Below are positions 44,421 to 52,834 of a stretch of DNA of 64,000 bases, piece by piece (positions within the stretch are counted from its first letter, which is position 1; each line of letters opens with the position of its first letter). Location of the stretch: positions 283,783 to 347,782 of the forward strand of contig CBDHEM010000013.1 of NCBI GenBank assembly GCA_965261955.1, given 5' to 3'. The DNA comes from JABAAI01 sp965261955 (GTDB lineage Bacteria > Spirochaetota > Leptospiria > Leptospirales > Leptonemataceae). The translations under genes were made by a program, and so were the position numbers. The notes under the pieces were generated by a model. That model saw only the letters and a list, made by a program, of their open reading frames with translations, was not told the DNA's origin and searched no databases.

Positions 44421-46270
44421 CGGCTAGCGCCGAATTATCAGAGAAACAACAAAAAATTGTCTTCGCAGAATGTAACGCAATTTATGTTAAAGCCAGTGCA
44501 GGCAGTGGTAAAACAAGGGTCTTAACTGAAAGAGTCCGCTATCTTTTGGATAAAACCAAAAAAAGAGTGCTGGTACTGGCTTTTACTAACAAAGCTGGTG
44601 AGGAAATTAAAGAGCGATTAAGCAACATACCTGAAATAGAAAAACGTGTTTTTATAGGAACTTTCCATGGCTTTTGTCAGTCAATTTTAGAAAATCATGG
44701 CCATTTAATTGGTCTTTCAAAAATGCCCCATATTTTTGAAAAAGAAGCCGATAGACTATATCTGGTTAAACAGGCGATTGAACAATTACCATCCTACCTT
44801 GGTGTATATAAAAGCCAAAGTAAAAAAGATCAGAATAACTTTTTATACCGTGCTTTAACTTATATTTCAGAAGCAAAACGGAAGCTAACTCATTATAGCG
44901 ACCTGAAACAAAACCCTGATAATCAAGAAATGGTTTTACTGTATCAAAACTATCAGGACACTTTACGCTCTCAAAATGCTATTGATTTTGATGATCTGTT
45001 GTTGCTGGCTTATAAGTTATTGATAGATTCACCTGAAATAGCAGCTTTGTATCGACGTAGTTTTTTTGCTGTCTGTATTGATGAGGCGCAGGACTTAAAT
45101 AATGCTCAATATAAACTTTTACTTGCGTTAACGAATGGTGAATTCAAAAATATTATGATGGTGGGTGATCCAAATCAATCTATTTTTTATTTTAATGGAT
45201 CCTCTCCAGATTACATGAACAAATATTTTGTTAGAGATTTTAATCCTACTGTCTTTGAATTAAATGAAAATTATCGTTCATCAAAAGCTGTTTTATGTGC
45301 TATAGAAAAATTCTTCTCCAAAACAGAAAACATTGCAAAGAGCGTTAAAAACGGCATTTTTGAAATGAAAAGCTTAAGCGATGAAGAAGCCGAAGCTCAA
45401 TGGGTTGTTGGTAAAATAGAATCACTTATTTCTGATAAAACTTATGGTGATATTGAGGGAGAAATAACTCATGAGAAAATTGCAGTGCTTGCAAGAAACA
45501 AATATTTATTTAATAAATTAGATAATCAATTAAAACAGGCAGGTATTCCGTTCTATTATAAAATGACATTAGGAATGTTTCGGTTTGAATCTGATTTAAT
45601 GGAAGTATTTGAACTTGGATTAAGAGTTAAATTGAATACTCAGGATATCTTACATAAACAACAGCTATGTAAGATTTTAAAGATACCAAGTTCCAATGGT
45701 TTACGTCTTGAAACTATTGTATCAAATATTTTAGATCAGCCAATGAAAAGCATTATCAGGCTAATAGTGGAATTAAGTGATGATGGAGGTAATCTGAAAA
45801 CACGTTTAAAAGAACTCAAGAGTAGCCTAAAAATTAAGGACGAAAATGAAAAAAGTATGGTTTTTAATGATATTGACGAATTGCTTAAACATTGGACCAA
45901 CTACGCTAAGAAAACAGACAACAAATCATTACATCAATTTAAAAATGCCATGGCTTTAGGGCAAACTCATCCGTTAGCACAACATGATGGAATTACGTTA
46001 AGCACAGTGCATACAATGAAAGGGCAAGAATTTGATATTATCTTTATTATTGGTATGGATGATGAGACCTTTCCAGATTATAGAGCCGTACGAAATGGAG
46101 GAATGAAAATAACGCAGGAAGAAAATAATTTGTATGTTGCCTTTACTCGTGCAAAACGTTTTTTGTATGTAACGTGGCCAGAGAAAAGAACAATGCCTTG
46201 GGGAGGTGAGAGGGACCGAAAAATATCAAGATTTTTAAAAGTAAGAACGGAAAACTGTGGGTTATATTGA
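44417..46270 (+). CDS. gajB: Gabija GajB-like UvrD/Rep-family helicase
   Basis: The helicase motifs are in order: Walker A A-S-A-G-S-G-K-T-R-V-L, A-F-T-N-K-A, G-T-F-H-G-F, C-I-D-E-A-Q-D-L, V-G-D-P-N-Q-S-I-F, L-N-E-N-Y-R-S-S, S-T-V-H-T-M-K-G-Q-E-F and V-A-F-T-R-A-K. The frame is open from 44405 but has no ATG, GTG or TTG before Walker A; the first is TTG 44546, which would lose the ATP site. ATA at 44417 overlaps the gajA stop as ATATAA, as if an ATGA junction had mutated. In Gabija, GajB works with GajA in anti-phage defence. Confidence 0.8.
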   Translation: MTASAELSEKQQKIVFAECNAIYVKASAGSGKTRVLTERVRYLLDKTKKRVLVLAFTNKAGEEIKERLSNIPEIEKRVFIGTFHGFCQSILENHGHLIGLSKMPHIFEKEADRLYLVKQAIEQLPSYLGVYKSQSKKDQNNFLYRALTYISEAKRKLTHYSDLKQNPDNQEMVLLYQNYQDTLRSQNAIDFDDLLLLAYKLLIDSPEIAALYRRSFFAVCIDEAQDLNNAQYKLLLALTNGEFKNIMMVGDPNQSIFYFNGSSPDYMNKYFVRDFNPTVFELNENYRSSKAVLCAIEKFFSKTENIAKSVKNGIFEMKSLSDEEAEAQWVVGKIESLISDKTYGDIEGEITHEKIAVLARNKYLFNKLDNQLKQAGIPFYYKMTLGMFRFESDLMEVFELGLRVKLNTQDILHKQQLCKILKIPSSNGLRLETIVSNILDQPMKSIIRLIVELSDDGGNLKTRLKELKSSLKIKDENEKSMVFNDIDELLKHWTNYAKKTDNKSLHQFKNAMALGQTHPLAQHDGITLSTVHTMKGQEFDIIFIIGMDDETFPDYRAVRNGGMKITQEENNLYVAFTRAKRFLYVTWPEKRTMPWGGERDRKISRFLKVRTENCGLY

Positions 46271-46380
46271 ATTTTAAAGATATAGCAAACGAAAAATTCA
46301 ACTTGTCTTTATCTGAGTACAGATCGGAAGATGTGGGCATATTCAAAGAACTTGAGCATGTGATATTTTATTAGAGTAAA

Positions 46381-46428
46381 GCTTTAGCCGCACCAACCGC
46401 AAACAGGCGGGACTGAAGTCTCGCTTCT
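46381..46428. repeat. REP-like palindrome pair, copy 2
   Basis: GCTTTAGCCGCACCAACCGC and GGCGGGACTGAAGTCTCGC correspond to copy 1 at 42550-42611, with the same order and the same hsdS tail sequence directly after it. Confidence 0.65.
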
Positions 46429-46430
46429 GT

Positions 46431-46461
46431 ATTACCAAAACTAATGAGCGGTGAAAATAGG
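46431..46461 (+). repeat. hsdS 3'-end duplicate, short copy
   Basis: ATTACCAAAACTAATGAGCG encodes L-P-K-L-M-S-G-E. It lies 21-30 bp before the start of the AbiJ-like gene. The preceding ~110 bp, past gajB, holds only a 36-codon frame at 46267-46374 of no recognisable family. Confidence 0.65.
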
Positions 46462-46481
46462 AGTAAAAAAATAAAATTATT

Positions 46482-47636
46482 ATGTTATTAACAACAATAG
46501 ACAGACAAGTACTTGAAAAATTATTTCAAATGAAAGGTGGATATGTTCTAGACTTTTCTGATCGTACTATGAAAGAGTTTTTTTATGATGATATGAGAAT
46601 ACAAATTTATGATGAAAAATATAATTATGCTTCTGGTTCAAAAGCAAACAGAATTCGAGGGTATTTTAGGGAATCAAATGATTCGAAGATAGCTCATGTT
46701 ATTAGAGGTCTTATTGATTATATTGAAAACAAAATAGCTATTGGTGATTTTACTACTGAGAAATTTCCGAGTGATAGAATAGAACTTGGTAAAAAAGTTG
46801 CTAAAAAACTATTAGGAAATAATTCTGTTGATTTTTATAATAGTTCTAATGGTGATTTAACCGGGAAAAATGAATTTCAGTATGAAAAGAATAATGGATT
46901 ATATGCTATAGGTACTAATAAGAACTTATTTAGAATAACATTTACAGGTGCCGGATCACATTCTATATATGTGGGTAATGAGGACATTTCAATTGATTGT
47001 TTAGCGAAAGTCGATGATTTTTTTGATTTTGAGAAAATCGAATCAGGTATTATTTATGATGGGACATCAAGACATCGCATCCATTTTAGAGGAGAAATTA
47101 TATTATTAAAAAATACTAATGGTCGCTATGCAGCAATAAAAATTAATCATATTAATTTGGGAAAGCATGGTGATGTGAATAATTCTGTTACTTTTGATCA
47201 CATCATTTTTCCAAAAGATAAAAAATTTAAAATTGCAGGCGAAAGAAAAATTGAAACAAACGCATATGTAGATGAAGATTCAATCAATATCACTATTAAT
47301 AAAGACGTTTTTGGGCATGTAAAAAGTCTTCTTGACTCTGGTCATTATTCTAATGCCGTCGAAGAATCCTATAAAATAGTTCGGAATTTATTATGTACAA
47401 AAACAGGTGAGGAACAGGCCCATAAAGCATTTTCTAAAGAAAATATATTGAAGATTTTTACAGAAAACCCAAAAAACGATGCAGAAGAAGATTTTAGAGA
47501 AGGAGTCAAATTTATTCACATGGCTGTTCAAAAATTAAGAAATGAGAGAGCTCATACTCCAGCACAGGAAGTCGATAAAAACCTTGCATTGCATTATATT
47601 GTTCTTGCTGGATTAGCTTATGATTTAATAAAATAA
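46482..47636 (+). CDS. AbiJ-like protein with C-terminal HEPN (TIGR02391-type) domain
   Basis: The N-terminal ~95 residues resemble AbiJ N-terminal domains: F-Y-D-D-M-R-I-Q-I-Y-D-E-K-Y-N-Y-A-S-G-S-K-A-N-R. The C-terminal ~120 residues match the HEPN family called TIGR02391 or Ymh: G-H-Y-S-N-A-V-E-E-S-Y-K, and R-N-E-R-A-H near residue 354, the R-x4-H RNase signature. Proteins of this build are thought to be abortive-infection effectors. The middle ~170 residues are a mostly beta domain I do not recognise. The 384-residue frame is intact. Confidence 0.75.
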   Translation: MLLTTIDRQVLEKLFQMKGGYVLDFSDRTMKEFFYDDMRIQIYDEKYNYASGSKANRIRGYFRESNDSKIAHVIRGLIDYIENKIAIGDFTTEKFPSDRIELGKKVAKKLLGNNSVDFYNSSNGDLTGKNEFQYEKNNGLYAIGTNKNLFRITFTGAGSHSIYVGNEDISIDCLAKVDDFFDFEKIESGIIYDGTSRHRIHFRGEIILLKNTNGRYAAIKINHINLGKHGDVNNSVTFDHIIFPKDKKFKIAGERKIETNAYVDEDSINITINKDVFGHVKSLLDSGHYSNAVEESYKIVRNLLCTKTGEEQAHKAFSKENILKIFTENPKNDAEEDFREGVKFIHMAVQKLRNERAHTPAQEVDKNLALHYIVLAGLAYDLIK

Positions 47637-47692
47637 TTCAGAAAAAACGTTACAAAATAATATGCAAATCAACACCCAAACAACAAAGCAGA

Positions 47693-47739
47693 GAAAACCT
47701 GCGCGATAATTTATTGCCCAAGTTGATGAGTGGAGAGGT
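47693..47739 (+). repeat. hsdS 3'-end duplicate before the FRG gene
   Basis: AACCTGCGCGATAATTTATT and the next 20 bases encode N-L-R-D-N-L-L-P-K-L-M-S-G-E. The GGAGAGG inside it (47732-47738) is placed as ribosome site for the ATG at 47749. Confidence 0.85.
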
Positions 47740-47748
47740 ACAAATAGT

Positions 47749-49047
47749 ATGACAGAAAATAACCCAACCAAAGTACAAGATAAAATACAAGAGATATTAG
47801 ACAAATGCTCAACGGGCAATTATATCTTTCGTGGCGAAAACAAAGGACACGATGCAGTCTCTTCAAGACTATATCGGCAATATTGCCAAGCCGGCAATGA
47901 TAACCCCAACAGCAATAGCAGAGACCTAATAGATAATAAGCATTTTTCTGCTTTCAATGTAGAAAAAGATATTGTTGATAAAGTAAGGCGACACCTCCGC
48001 TCCAATGCATCTAATATAGAAGTCTTGACTGAATTACAACACTGTGGTGGGAAAACTGCCTTACTTGATTTTACCAAAGATATACACATCGCTTTATTTT
48101 TTGCTTGCGCTGGTAATTTTGACGAGGACGGCAGAGTCATCCTATACGAAACATTTGATTTGCTTGAAGCTAGAGAGATTGATTACACCAAGTTATACGC
48201 AAATGAAAGAGAAAACATTTATACCCTAATATCACCAACAGGAAAAAATCCCAGAATTGTTTTTCAAAGCAGCATTTTTGTGCATATGTCTAAAGGATAT
48301 TTAGAAACAAATCACTACGATATTATAAAAATTGAAAATGACCTTAAAAAACCATTGTTAGACTATCTGAACAAGCATTTCAATATAAAAAACGAAACCA
48401 TCTATAACGATATTCAAGGCTTTTTACAATACCAAGATAATCACTTTAGTGCAGAAATGGAATTTTATAGTGGCTATGTGAATCAACAAGCAAGGCAGTT
48501 TGGAGAAGCAATAGAAAATTACACCAAGGCAATACAACTTGATCCCCAACATACCACAGCATATTGCAACAGAGCTATCGCAAATGCTACTTTAGGTCGA
48601 GACAAAGAAGCAATACAAGATTGCGATAAAGCAGTAGAGAGTGCTCCTCAACTCCCCGAAGCATATGACAGCAGAGGCAATGTAAATACCTTTTTGGGTA
48701 AGCACAAAAAAGCTATACAAGATTATGACAAAGCACTAGAAATTAACCCTCAATATGTCGCAGCATATAGCAACAGAGGTGTTGCAAAATCTATTTTAGG
48801 TCAACACCAAGAAGCAATACGAGATTACACCGAAGCACTAAAACTCAATTCTAAAATTTCCGGAGCATATAACAACAGAGGCAATGCAAATGCTGATTTA
48901 TATCGATACCAAGAGGCAATACAAGATTACATCGAAGCCAAAAAATTATATAAAAAAGAAGGGAGGATGGAGAAGGTAAAAAAATGCGAAAAACAAATCA
49001 CAGAGATCAAAAACTTGATGGCGAATAGTAATGGCGGAAACCACTGA
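47749..49047 (+). CDS. FRG-domain protein with TPR repeats
   Basis: Residues about 22-130 form an FRG domain: Y-I-F-R-G-E-N near the start, then L-Q-H-C-G-G-K-T-A-L-L-D-F-T and A-L-F-F-A-C-A. Residues about 245-410 are five TPR units of the Y-x-N-R-G-N/A type (A-Y-C-N-R-A-I-A-N-A, A-Y-S-N-R-G-V-A-K-S, A-Y-N-N-R-G-N-A-N-A). FRG domains occur in many predicted defence proteins of unknown activity; TPRs mediate protein binding. The frame is intact. A 36-codon frame at 49031-49138 after it is unassigned. Confidence 0.8.
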   Translation: MTENNPTKVQDKIQEILDKCSTGNYIFRGENKGHDAVSSRLYRQYCQAGNDNPNSNSRDLIDNKHFSAFNVEKDIVDKVRRHLRSNASNIEVLTELQHCGGKTALLDFTKDIHIALFFACAGNFDEDGRVILYETFDLLEAREIDYTKLYANERENIYTLISPTGKNPRIVFQSSIFVHMSKGYLETNHYDIIKIENDLKKPLLDYLNKHFNIKNETIYNDIQGFLQYQDNHFSAEMEFYSGYVNQQARQFGEAIENYTKAIQLDPQHTTAYCNRAIANATLGRDKEAIQDCDKAVESAPQLPEAYDSRGNVNTFLGKHKKAIQDYDKALEINPQYVAAYSNRGVAKSILGQHQEAIRDYTEALKLNSKISGAYNNRGNANADLYRYQEAIQDYIEAKKLYKKEGRMEKVKKCEKQITEIKNLMANSNGGNH

Positions 49048-49171
49048 AGCCAACATCTCCTACGTCAAAAAAAATTTAGGAATAACAAACAAACCCCATT
49101 TCACTGTACCAATCTCACGCATTATGGCTATTTTGTAGCCGTCTCTATAAAATTGAAGCCCAAAAAAACCA

Positions 49172-52100
49172 ATGACTAAAATCCGTGAATCTGATATTGA
49201 AGATGTTACCATTAGCCTGTTAGAACAGCAGGGCTATAGCTATCTACCCCCCGAAGTACAAGAAAGTGAAAGAAAAGATCGTTTTGAAGTTGTCTTCCGT
49301 GAGCGTCTAAAAACCGCCATTGATCATTGTAACCCCGACATCCCCGAAGATGCCAAAGAATGTGCACTACGCGAAGTTCTAGATTTGCCCAGCCAAAACC
49401 TGCTTGAGAACAACCAAGCCTTCTACCAAATGCTGACGGATGGTGTGCCTGTAGAATATCAAAAAGATGGCGATACCGTGGGTGATAGTGTGTGGCTAAT
49501 TGATTTTAAAAATCCGTTGGCCAACAACTTTTTGGTATGCAATCAATTCACCATTAGAGAAGGTAATAGCACCAAGCGTCTGGATGTTGTGCTTTTTGTG
49601 AATGGCCTCCCTTTGGTAGTGATTGAACTAAAGAACCCAAGCGATGAAAAGGCGACAGTCGAAAGGGCCTTTAGACAATTGGAAAACTACAAGCAGGCTA
49701 TCCCAAGTTTGTTTAATTACAACGGCGTTTTGATCGCTTCAGATGGATTGGATGCAAAAGTGGGTTCGCTCACAGCAGGCTGGCCCCGCTTTATGGCGTG
49801 GAAGACGGTTGATGGCGTGAGAGAAGATAAGAGCACCACCCCGCAGATAGAAACACTCATAAAGGGAATGCTTCGCCCGGATGTGCTTTTGGAGCTGATC
49901 AGACATTTTTCTGTATTTGAGAAAACAAGAAAAAGAGATGCCATCACAGGGATAACTAGCGCTGAGTCAGAAAAGAAAATAGCTAGCTACCATCAATACT
50001 ACGCTGTGAAAAAGGCGGTGGTCTCGACTATACGGGCCACTGGGTATTCTTCGCCAAAAATACCCCCTGCCTCTGGCCAGTACAACCCGCCTTCCCTAGC
50101 TCAACAAATATCAGGTGATAAAAAAGTCGGTGTGGTATGGCACACACAAGGAAGCGGAAAATCTCTATCCATGGTTTTCTATGCGGGAAAAATTATTTTG
50201 GAACTTGGTAATCCTACAATCGTAGTGATTACCGACCGCAACGATCTTGATGATCAGCTTTTTCAGCAATTTGCGAGTAGTCAGCAACTGTTACGTCAAG
50301 AGCCCATACAAGCAAATAATCGTGTGCATTTAAAAAAGCTTCTGAAAACAGCCGGTGGTGGGATTATTTTCACCACAATCCAAAAATTTTCACCCGAAGA
50401 TAGTAGCGAAACTTTTGAGTTGCTTTCAGAACGCAAAAACATCGTTGTTATTGCAGATGAAGCACATAGAAGCCAATATGGATTTGGTGCAAAAATTGTA
50501 ATCAAAAACAACGAGGCTTTCACCAGATATGGTTTTGCCAAATATTTACGAGATGCTTTACCCAATGCGTCTTTTATTGGTTTTACGGGAACACCGGTTG
50601 AAAAAGAGGACACCTCAACCCATGCTGTTTTTGGAAACTATATTGATATTTACGATATACAACAAGCCGTAAAGGACGGCGCAACCGTTCCCATTTACTA
50701 CGAATCCCGTCTTGTACAGGTACACCTCAAACCAGAGGAAGGACAAAAATTAGATGCAGAAGTAGAACAAATTATAGAAAATGAAGAAGCGACCATTACA
50801 GAAAAAGAAAAGGCAAAGTGGGTACAACTTGAGGCGATTGTAGGGCATCGGGATCGTACGAAAACGATTGCGCAAGATATTCTTGACCATTTTGAAAAAC
50901 GACAAGAAGCCTTTGAAGGCAAAGCCATGATTGTCTGTATGAGTCGTCGCATTGCCGTTGGCTTGTATGATGAAATTATGAAACTTCGTCCACAGTGGCG
51001 TAATCTTGACAAACGCAAGGAAGTAATCAAAGTGATTATGACTTCCAGTGCAAGTGATCCGCAAAACTGGCAAATACACAACACTACCAAGGAAGATAGA
51101 AAAGAACTTAGCGATAGGTTCAAAAACTCCGGCGATGCTTTGAAATTGGTCATCGTACGAGATATGTGGCTCACGGGTTTTGATGCGCCATGCTTACATA
51201 CGATGTATATTGATAAAACAATGCGTGGGCATAATCTCATGCAAGCGATTGCCCGCGTAAACAGAGTTTACAAAGACAAACCCGGTGGCCTCATTGTGGA
51301 TTACATCGGCATTGCTTCTAATCTAAAGCAGGCACTGCTGACATATACGGAAAGCGAGGGTAGGGGTACGCCCACGCTTGATCAATCAGAGGCCATCGTA
51401 GCTATGGTTGAACGCTATGAAATCATTGTTCAGATGTTTCATAAATTTGATTATAAAAAATATTTTTCTGTAGATACAAAAGAAAAGATGAGCCTCATTT
51501 TGGAGGCGCAAGAGCATATTTTAAAATTGGAAGATGGGAAAAATAGATTTATAAAACAAACTTCCATGTTAGCAAAGGCATTTGTACTTTCCGTGCCAAG
51601 TGTTGAAGCCATGGGTATTAAAGAAGAGCTTGGATTTTTCCAAGCGATCCAAGCCCGGCTAACAAAGTTTGAATTCTCAGGAAACGGGAAAAGCAATATT
51701 GAAATAGAAACAGCCATCAGGCAACTTGTGGACAAAGCGCTAGTTGCTGATGGCGTGATTGATATTTTTGATGCAGCGGGAATCAAGAAACCAAATATTT
51801 CTATTCTTTCGAATGAGTTTTTGGAAGAAGTACGAGGAATGAAGCAGAAAAATCTTGCGCTGGAATTACTAAAAAAACTTTTAAACGATGAAATCAAAAC
51901 CAAAGCAAGAAAAAATATTATTCAGAGTAGAAAACTTTCGGAACTGCTCAGCGCTGTGATTAAAAAATATCAAAATAATTTACTAACCGCAACAGAGGTC
52001 GTTGATGAGCTGTTGAATTTTGCTAAAGAAATCAGAGCATCCGATGAACGGGGGGAAGACTTAGGGTTGTCGGAAGAAGAAGTCGCTTTTTATGATGCAC

Positions 52101-52351
52101 TCGCTGCAAACGATAGTGCAAAACAGGTGCTTGGTGATGACATTTTGCGTCAGCTAGCTCAAATTCTAGTTAAAGAAGTAAAAGCTACGGTTACCATTGA
52201 TTGGACGATTAAAAAAAACGTGCAGGCAAAACTGCGCGTTATGGTCAAAAAGATTTTAGATAAATATGGTTATCCACCGGATGAACAAAAATTAGCAACA
52301 GAAAATATACTGAAACAAACTGAGCTTTTTGCGAATGAGCGAACTTCGTAA
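49172..52351 (+). CDS. hsdR: Type I restriction endonuclease subunit HsdR
   Basis: HsdR is the translocating and cleaving subunit. The 1059-residue product has a PD-(D/E)xK nuclease core (R-L-D-V-V-L-F ... V-I-E-L-K-N-P, residues ~137-157), Walker A H-T-Q-G-S-G-K-S near 326, D-E-A-H near 428, F-T-G-T-P near 470, and helicase motif V (L-T-G-F-D-A-P) with Q-A-I-A-R-V-N-R. All motifs are intact. It would need HsdM and HsdS to act. It lies 125 bp after the FRG gene. Confidence 0.96.
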   Translation: MTKIRESDIEDVTISLLEQQGYSYLPPEVQESERKDRFEVVFRERLKTAIDHCNPDIPEDAKECALREVLDLPSQNLLENNQAFYQMLTDGVPVEYQKDGDTVGDSVWLIDFKNPLANNFLVCNQFTIREGNSTKRLDVVLFVNGLPLVVIELKNPSDEKATVERAFRQLENYKQAIPSLFNYNGVLIASDGLDAKVGSLTAGWPRFMAWKTVDGVREDKSTTPQIETLIKGMLRPDVLLELIRHFSVFEKTRKRDAITGITSAESEKKIASYHQYYAVKKAVVSTIRATGYSSPKIPPASGQYNPPSLAQQISGDKKVGVVWHTQGSGKSLSMVFYAGKIILELGNPTIVVITDRNDLDDQLFQQFASSQQLLRQEPIQANNRVHLKKLLKTAGGGIIFTTIQKFSPEDSSETFELLSERKNIVVIADEAHRSQYGFGAKIVIKNNEAFTRYGFAKYLRDALPNASFIGFTGTPVEKEDTSTHAVFGNYIDIYDIQQAVKDGATVPIYYESRLVQVHLKPEEGQKLDAEVEQIIENEEATITEKEKAKWVQLEAIVGHRDRTKTIAQDILDHFEKRQEAFEGKAMIVCMSRRIAVGLYDEIMKLRPQWRNLDKRKEVIKVIMTSSASDPQNWQIHNTTKEDRKELSDRFKNSGDALKLVIVRDMWLTGFDAPCLHTMYIDKTMRGHNLMQAIARVNRVYKDKPGGLIVDYIGIASNLKQALLTYTESEGRGTPTLDQSEAIVAMVERYEIIVQMFHKFDYKKYFSVDTKEKMSLILEAQEHILKLEDGKNRFIKQTSMLAKAFVLSVPSVEAMGIKEELGFFQAIQARLTKFEFSGNGKSNIEIETAIRQLVDKALVADGVIDIFDAAGIKKPNISILSNEFLEEVRGMKQKNLALELLKKLLNDEIKTKARKNIIQSRKLSELLSAVIKKYQNNLLTATEVVDELLNFAKEIRASDERGEDLGLSEEEVAFYDALAANDSAKQVLGDDILRQLAQILVKEVKATVTIDWTIKKNVQAKLRVMVKKILDKYGYPPDEQKLATENILKQTELFANERTS

Positions 52352-52363
52352 AAAGCTCAGTTT
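52320..52363 (+). terminator. Hairpin overlapping the hsdR stop codon
   Basis: CTGAGCTTTTTGCGAA (52320-52335) pairs with TTCGTAAAAAGCTCAG (52345-52360) with one mismatch, and TTTG follows. The hairpin contains the last ten codons of hsdR and its TAA. Confidence 0.65.
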
Positions 52364-52834
52364 GTACGCCTTATCTGTAACACCGTTTTTGTGCCGTGCT
52401 ATATGAAAATAGTCCCCGAATAGTTTCCATAAGTCTCCATAAGTCTCCATAAGTCTCCATGAGACCCCATGAGACCCCATGAATCCCATGAGTCTCTATA
52501 GAGTCCCCATGCTTTTTGGCTGAGCTATTCCCAAAATAAAATCGCCTGTGGTTGGTATACGGTCGTTGCTTGCAAATCATCTGATCGGCTCTAATCCCTA
52601 CTTGTTTCGTGTTTTTACACCGCTAGGAACTCCTATTATTGATGGGAGCTTCTACTTTTTCAAATATGGCAAATAGTGAAACACGATCTACTTTGGATTA
52701 CTCGGTAACAAGGTGATTTTCCATCGATTTTCCATCCCCCTTGTTTTGCTTTCTGATTGACTACACCTACGATTTTTTCAGTATGCAAGTCGTGTTATCA
52801 ATCTCTCTATAGTGTGAAGGGGGCTTTATAAGTG
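52352..52834. other. Gene-free interval beyond the defence island
   Basis: About 480 bp contain the end of the hsdR hairpin and a 10-bp tandem repeat (52422-52508). The rest has no recognisable feature except GAAGGGGGC (52816-52824), which serves as ribosome site for cimA. Confidence 0.55.
52422..52508. repeat. Degenerate 10-bp tandem repeat, about nine units
   Basis: AGTCTCCATA is repeated several times, then drifts to AGACCCCATG and AATCCCATGA. The period stays at 10 bp apart from one slip. The drift suggests an older array than the one in gajA. Confidence 0.8.

Noticed and set aside
50698..51240. 180-residue minus-strand frame
   Set aside because: It is a shadow within hsdR, Ser/Cys-rich and without any domain.
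52422..52508. Possible CRISPR array
   Set aside because: Units are 10 bp and contiguous, without spacers, and no cas genes are nearby.
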